A stretch of 37,630 nt of DNA from Chloroflexota bacterium (lineage in GTDB: Bacteria; Chloroflexota; Anaerolineae; Caldilineales; Caldilineaceae), in NCBI GenBank assembly GCA_003577005.1, contig QEUW01000027.1:1-37630 (forward strand), given 5' to 3'. Under the pieces are notes generated by a model. The model made no database searches, was not told the DNA's origin, and was given only the letters and a program-made list of their open reading frames with translations. Positions 33,580-37,630 of the stretch are shown in pieces. How positions within the stretch are numbered: the stretch's first letter is position 1; each line of letters starts with the position of its first letter. Made by a program: the position numbers and the translations under genes.

Positions 33580-35001
33580 TCAGGCTGTTTCAGGCGTCCC
33601 CTCCTCAACGGGGGTAGCCTCGGCAGTCTCGGCCGGCTCATCCGCCGGTGGTGGGGGAACTTCCTTGCCGCGGGTAATGTCAAGCAGCAGGTCAAGCGCC
33701 TTTTGGCGCAGGATCTGGCTTTCGAGAATGGCGCGACCGGCGCCGGTGCGCAGCGTTTCGACCACACTGCGGGTCGATTCGTCTTCCAGGTCGGCATCCT
33801 CACCCATCATGGCGCGGATGCGGTCACCGATCTCTTCATCATTAACCTGGAATTTTTCTCGGCGCAGCACTTCCGAGAGCACGAGATTCTGCTCGGCCAG
33901 CCGGGTTGCCTCGGGGCGTAGACGTTCGCGGTACTCTTCAACCGTCCCACCATTGACGCGTTGCAGGTAATCCTCCAGATCCTCGACCCCAAACTGGCGC
34001 AACTGGCGCTCAAATTCCTGTATCATGGAATCCATCTGGTCTTCGACGACCACGGGCGGGTAGTTGAGCGTACTCTGCTCGACCAGCGCTGTGAGCACCT
34101 TTTCGGCGTACTGGGCGTTGGCCTCTTCCTGGGCCTGTTGGCGCAGCGTCTCCCGGATGCTCTCCTTGAGGTCGTCCAGCGTCGCAAAGTCGGGGCCGAC
34201 CAGTTGGGCAAATTCGTCGTTGAGTTCAGGCTTTTCATAGGCCTGGATGCTGTTGACCTTGACCTGAAACCGAGCGCGCTTGCCGGCATGGATGCTCTGG
34301 CTCTCTGCGGGCCAACTGAGGACAAACTCTTTTTCCTCGCCGGGGGCGATGCCCAGCAGCGCCTCATCAAAGCCCGGCGGCTCCATGGGGTTCTCCTGGT
34401 CGGGTGTCACCTCCCAGTCTGTCTCGTCGAGCACGATGTTCTCGGCCTCGCCGGCATCGCTCTCCGCGCCGCCCTCGTCAGGAATGATGACGCTGCGCAC
34501 GTTGATGTTCATCAAATCGCCGTACTGGCTGGGGCGTGTTACCTCTTGCCAGCTGGCGTGTTGTTCCAGATAGGTGTTGAGCTGCGCCTCGACCTCGGCC
34601 TCGTCCACCATAGGAGGCTCTTCCTCGACCCGCAGGGCGCGGTAGTCGCCCAGATCGACCTCGGGCTCGAGCGGCACCAGCAGTTTATACGTCATCGGCT
34701 CGAACTCGACATCTTCCAGAGCGGCGATGGCGTACGGCTCGATCCCCTCTTGCTCGATGGCCTTCTTGTAGAGTTCCTGGGCCAGGTCTTCGACAAACTC
34801 GCTATAGAGTGCCTGCAGCCCGACGTTCTGGGCAACGACTTGAAAAGGTACTTTACCTTTGCGAAAGCCTGGAAAGCGGTAGGTATTAGCGACCTTGCGC
34901 GCCGCCTTCTGCAACTCTTGTTGCACCCGCGCCGGATCGACCTCGATGCTCAACCCTAATTGCCGGTTTTCGCGCGGCTCTGTCGTTACTTTTAATGTCA
35001 T
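33580..35001 (-). CDS. tig: Trigger factor
   Basis: The 473-residue ribosome-associated chaperone begins with the ribosome-binding domain containing the signature FPGFRKGKVP. The central FKBP-like domain is diverged and contains an acidic insertion (ESDAGEAENIVLDE region), so prolyl isomerase activity is uncertain. The C-terminal helical domain follows (LNDEFAQLVGPDF, LKESIRETLRQQAQ, MIQEFERQL). The last 35 residues are a Pro/Glu/Thr-rich tail. GAGGAGAAA precedes the ATG. It is the first gene of tig-clpP-clpX, an order conserved in many bacteria, and has a predicted promoter at 35079-35107. Confidence 0.95.
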   Translation of the reverse strand: MTLKVTTEPRENRQLGLSIEVDPARVQQELQKAARKVANTYRFPGFRKGKVPFQVVAQNVGLQALYSEFVEDLAQELYKKAIEQEGIEPYAIAALEDVEFEPMTYKLLVPLEPEVDLGDYRALRVEEEPPMVDEAEVEAQLNTYLEQHASWQEVTRPSQYGDLMNINVRSVIIPDEGGAESDAGEAENIVLDETDWEVTPDQENPMEPPGFDEALLGIAPGEEKEFVLSWPAESQSIHAGKRARFQVKVNSIQAYEKPELNDEFAQLVGPDFATLDDLKESIRETLRQQAQEEANAQYAEKVLTALVEQSTLNYPPVVVEDQMDSMIQEFERQLRQFGVEDLEDYLQRVNGGTVEEYRERLRPEATRLAEQNLVLSEVLRREKFQVNDEEIGDRIRAMMGEDADLEDESTRSVVETLRTGAGRAILESQILRQKALDLLLDITRGKEVPPPPADEPAETAEATPVEEGTPETA

Positions 35002-35078
35002 TTTCTCCTCGCCACTCTTTTTCTTTGTCAGAAATTTTGCCGGGTACCCGGATCGGTGATCCGCAGGCTAATCATAAC

Positions 35079-35107
35079 AGTCTACCACAAAAGGGCTCTT
35101 ACACCAA
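35079..35107 (-). promoter_or_regulatory. Predicted promoter of tig
   Basis: On the minus strand TTGGTG (35102-35107), a 17-bp spacer and TAGACT (35079-35084) preceded by TGG. The -35 match is weak (3 of 6), but spacing and the extended -10 are good. It is 7 bp from the target duplication of MITE copy 3. Confidence 0.5.
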
Positions 35108-35123
35108 GCAAAACACCCGATGC

Positions 35124-35300
35124 AGGTGCGTCCAGGATTAGGGGGCGAGAATTTGGCGACACAAGCATTCCGCGCCCAGCGGGCGCCCGGGGCCGGAGAC
35201 AAGCTCATCAGCCAAGCCGACGCCGGCCCTTTCCCGGAATGCGGGTTACAACGGGCAAGATGGCATCTTCCCCTACTTGCCCCAAATTTTGGACACACCC
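35124..35300 (+). mobile_element. MITE-like element, copy 3 (177 bp, type I interior)
   Basis: It starts AGGTGCGTCC then AGGATTAGGGG and ends CCCCAAATTTTGGACAC then ACCC. The perfect 9-bp direct repeat ACCCGATGC flanks it (35115-35123 and 35301-35309). Almost the whole interior matches the reverse complement of copy 1 with about a dozen differences, including the GCATTCCG/CGGAATGC inverted repeat and AAGATGGCATCTT. It lies between tig and mutL, which are transcribed in the same direction, and has no coding capacity for a transposase. Confidence 0.85.
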
Positions 35301-35383
35301 ACCCGATGCGCCCGTAATTCCCAATAGGGCAGAAGAACGGGTCTTTTCAAAAGGCCTCGCATTTTCTCTCGTCGAGCTCTGCT

Positions 35384-37351
35384 CTAGACGCGCCCAAAGG
35401 CTTTTTCCAGTTCACTGGCGGCCAGTTGGATCATTGTGGGTCGCCCATGTGGGCAGGTACGGGGAGATTGGCACTCTTCCAACTGGCGCACCAGTTCCTG
35501 CATCTCTAAATCACTGAGCAGTTGGCCGGCCTTGATCGCGGCCCGCTTGCAGACCATCTTGACCAGCCGTGCTTCGCGTTCTTCGCTCACAAGGTTACGG
35601 CGATCAGCCAGCGCCTGTACCATTTCCTCGAGCGCCCGTAGCGGGTCCTGCCCGGTGAGGATGCTCGGGACGGCGCGCACGAGAAACGCATCGCTGCCAA
35701 AGCTCTCGATCTCAAAGCCCACGTGACGTAATTCTTCGAGATAGTGCGCCACCAGACCGGCTGTGGCGCTGCCCAGGTGGAGGGTCAACGGTTGCAGCAA
35801 TTGCTGGCGCGACACCGCCGCGTGCGACCGTTCGGCCATAAACTTTTCGTACAAAATGCGCTCGTGGGCGGCATGCTGGTCGATCAGGTACATCCCTTCC
35901 GGCCCCTCGGTGATGATATACATCGCCCCGATCTGGCCTACCACGCGTAAGGGCGGGAGCTGGCTGGTGCGCCCGGCCAGCAGCGGTGGACGCCCGGGCG
36001 CGGCGGGCTGGGGCTCACCCCCATTGTTCTCCGCTGCGGCCACCTCCTCAGTAGGGGAGACAGGTTCCGTACGCGGCGGGACAACCAGGTCCAACGGCTC
36101 CTGAGCGGGGGAGGGTACAGACAAATCGGCGGCCTTCCAACTGCCTCGTTCCGTCTGTGGTTCGGTGCGGGCAGCCGGGCGCCAGGGTTCAGGCGCCGGG
36201 GCCGGCAGCACCAGTTCGGGCGGTGGCGCATGGCGCATTACCGCCTGGCGCACCGCCTTTTGCACCGCGCCAAAGACGGCGCGATCCTCGGCAAAACGCA
36301 CCTGGCTCTTTTGCGGATGAACATTTACGTCCACCTGGGCCGGGTCGATCTCGACCTGGATCACGGCCAGCGGGTAGCGCCCCACCGGCAACAGCGTGTG
36401 ATATGCCTGGACGACCGCATAGGTGAGGTTGCGGTCCTCTACCAGGCGCCGGTTGACGAAGATCTGAATTTCACCCCGGTTGGGTCGTGTCAACGTGGGC
36501 AGGCTGGCGTAACCAGAGACCCAAATTGCCCGTTGCGTATCTAAAGCGCCTGTTTGACTGATGGATTGTCCGGCTACCGGCCTATTTGCCATAAAATCAA
36601 CCTCGTCCACCAGTTCACCGCTGAACTCGTCCGGCGCTCCGGGTTCTGCGTTCTGCGTTCTGAGCTCTGAGCTCCTTATTCCCACCGGCGCCATCTGACG
36701 CGCCTGTTCAAGACCGTAGATTTTGGTCAACACGGCGAAGAGATCACCCGTGCCCGGCGATTGAAAGACGAGACGGTTGTCGTTGGTGAGGCTAAAGCGG
36801 CGTTCCGGGTGAGCGAGGGCGAAACGCTGGACAAGATCGGCGATCTGGCCGGCTTCGGTGGTCGGTTTGCGCAGAAATTTCTGGCGCGCCGGCATATTGA
36901 AATAGAGATGCTCGACTGTGACGATTGTCCCGACCGGCGCACCGGCCCGCTGCTGGCCGGTCACTTCGCCCCCGGCGACCTGCACCTGCGTGCCGTACGG
37001 CTCATCCCGGTGGCGGGTGATGAGCGTCATCTGGCTGACGGCGGCGATGCTAAAGAGCGCCTCACCGCGGAAGCCAAAGGTGGCAATCCGGTTCAGATCC
37101 TCTGCTGTGTTGAGCTTGCTGGTGGCGTGGCGCAAGAAGGCCAGTGAAACCTCAGCCGCAGGGATGCCGTGGCCGTTATCGCTGACACGCAACAGCCGCT
37201 GCCCGCCCTCGCGCAATTCGATGCGGATCTCGCTGGCGCCGGCGTCGAGGCTGTTTTCGATCAACTCTTTGGCGACATTGGCCGGCCGTTCGACGACTTC
37301 GCCCGCGGCAATTTTGGCAGCGACGTCTGGTGGCAAAAGTTGGATACTCAT
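35384..37351 (-). CDS. mutL: DNA mismatch repair protein MutL (endonuclease type)
   Basis: The product has 655 residues. The N-terminal GHKL ATPase is complete: AAGEVVERPANVAKELIENS, SDNGHGI, FLRHATSK and FGFRGEAL. After the transducer domain (NVHPQKSQVRFAED) comes a Pro-rich linker. The C-terminal domain carries the endonuclease motif DQHAAHERILYE together with CKRAAIKAG and CPHGRP, so this is a nicking MutL as in bacteria without MutH. About 50 unusual residues (225-275, RSSELRTQNAEP region) interrupt the transducer start and are encoded partly by a heptamer repeat. No Shine-Dalgarno is seen; a TATAAT box six bases before the ATG suggests a leaderless transcript. mutS is not in the window. 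Confidence 0.95.
   Translation of the reverse strand: MSIQLLPPDVAAKIAAGEVVERPANVAKELIENSLDAGASEIRIELREGGQRLLRVSDNGHGIPAAEVSLAFLRHATSKLNTAEDLNRIATFGFRGEALFSIAAVSQMTLITRHRDEPYGTQVQVAGGEVTGQQRAGAPVGTIVTVEHLYFNMPARQKFLRKPTTEAGQIADLVQRFALAHPERRFSLTNDNRLVFQSPGTGDLFAVLTKIYGLEQARQMAPVGIRSSELRTQNAEPGAPDEFSGELVDEVDFMANRPVAGQSISQTGALDTQRAIWVSGYASLPTLTRPNRGEIQIFVNRRLVEDRNLTYAVVQAYHTLLPVGRYPLAVIQVEIDPAQVDVNVHPQKSQVRFAEDRAVFGAVQKAVRQAVMRHAPPPELVLPAPAPEPWRPAARTEPQTERGSWKAADLSVPSPAQEPLDLVVPPRTEPVSPTEEVAAAENNGGEPQPAAPGRPPLLAGRTSQLPPLRVVGQIGAMYIITEGPEGMYLIDQHAAHERILYEKFMAERSHAAVSRQQLLQPLTLHLGSATAGLVAHYLEELRHVGFEIESFGSDAFLVRAVPSILTGQDPLRALEEMVQALADRRNLVSEEREARLVKMVCKRAAIKAGQLLSDLEMQELVRQLEECQSPRTCPHGRPTMIQLAASELEKAFGRV
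36644..36674. repeat. Heptamer repeat tract inside mutL
   Basis: Plus-strand units are TTCTGCG, TTCTGCG, TTCTGAG and CTCTGAG, four imperfect copies of 7 bp. On the coding strand they read as CGCAGAA/CTCAGAG units, related to the AACGCAG tract at 7706-7730. A 7-bp change would shift the mutL frame. Confidence 0.75.
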
Positions 37352-37590
37352 GACCCAATTATACTACGTCTTGTCACAATTTTCGTAACTTTTGGTTTTG
37401 TTCAGCCGTCTTTATTGACGAAACATGTCATCTCCGGCCTCCCCGCCTGCACTGCTGCCTGCCAGGATGGCAGCGCCGCTGGTCCAGCGCACTAGAGGCG
37501 CAACGCGTGTGACGAGCAACAGCGCCTAGTGAGGCACATTCCACCGTGCCGGGCATTGTGATCGCTCTGATTGACCTGAGGAGAACAACC
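37352..37590. other. Intergenic region upstream of mutL and of the right-edge gene
   Basis: The 239 bp contain the mutL -10 box and otherwise no supported feature. A CTGCCTGCCAGGATGGCAG hairpin-like patch lies near 37460. Confidence 0.35.
37358..37363 (-). promoter_or_regulatory. -10 box for a leaderless mutL transcript
   Basis: TATAAT on the minus strand ends six bases before the mutL ATG, so a start site seven bases downstream would fall on the start codon. The absence of a Shine-Dalgarno fits. No good -35 is visible. Confidence 0.45.
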
Positions 37591-37630
37591 ATGTATCAGC
37601 ATTCTGGAACCGATGGACAGCCACGGCGCC
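37591..37630 (+). CDS. Start of a plus-strand gene truncated by the window edge
   Basis: CTGAGGAGAACAACC directly precedes an ATG at 37591, followed by 13 open codons (MYQHSGTDGQPRR) to the window end. The strong Shine-Dalgarno and spacing are the only evidence. The product cannot be identified. Confidence 0.45.
   Translation, partial: MYQHSGTDGQPRR

Noticed and set aside
33961..34959. A 332-codon plus-strand frame antisense to tig
   Set aside because: Trigger factor is unmistakable on the other strand; the antisense product shows no recognisable motif.

Overview
The window is a GC-rich bacterial chromosome segment of low-redundancy genes. Its contents suggest a Chloroflexota organism, probably Anaerolineae/Caldilineales-like: two ABC importers with lipobox substrate-binding proteins and no local ATPase, a DUF29 protein, an Amidase_6 protein, LamG/ConA-like domains, secernin-type C69 and M20 peptidases, and many small hairpin repeats between genes. 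That placement is an inference from gene content only. No rRNA, tRNA, CRISPR array or complete transposase gene is visible.

Layout. 1-5905 (minus) is a co-oriented run: a deacetylase-like amidohydrolase, a MazG-like protein, an M20 peptidase, a C69 dipeptidase and a secreted protein with repeated ConA-like domains that runs off the left edge. 6341-9686 (plus) is a carbohydrate-type ABC importer (binding protein plus two permeases). 9755-12224 (minus) is an MFS transporter followed by a threonine synthase-like enzyme. 12519-13393 (plus) is a ParB-like protein and a small unknown protein. 13539-17299 (minus) is a peptide-type ABC importer whose two permease genes are separated by the scar of a toxin-antitoxin module. 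17796-19546 holds a DUF29 gene and an APH-like phosphotransferase. 19722-22357 is fabF-fabH. After these come a small membrane protein, enolase and a HAD phosphatase.

25229-30946 looks like an accessory island with visibly lower GC. A regulator that fuses an XRE-type helix-turn-helix to a ConA-like domain is divergent from a secreted Amidase_6 enzyme. That enzyme is followed by four tandem paralogous membrane-anchored proteins arranged A-B-B'-A', with hairpin elements in and between them. I know of no described system with this composition. The right part is housekeeping: tig-clpP-clpX (minus) and mutL (minus), then the start of a plus-strand gene at the edge.

The most unusual structural signal is a three-copy family of 176-177 bp MITE-like elements (6035-6210, 17507-17682, 35124-35300), each flanked by a 9-bp duplication. 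In all three the same terminus faces a predicted sigma70-type promoter, with exactly 7 bp between the target duplication and the -35 box. Two copies share an interior and the third has an unrelated one of the same total length.
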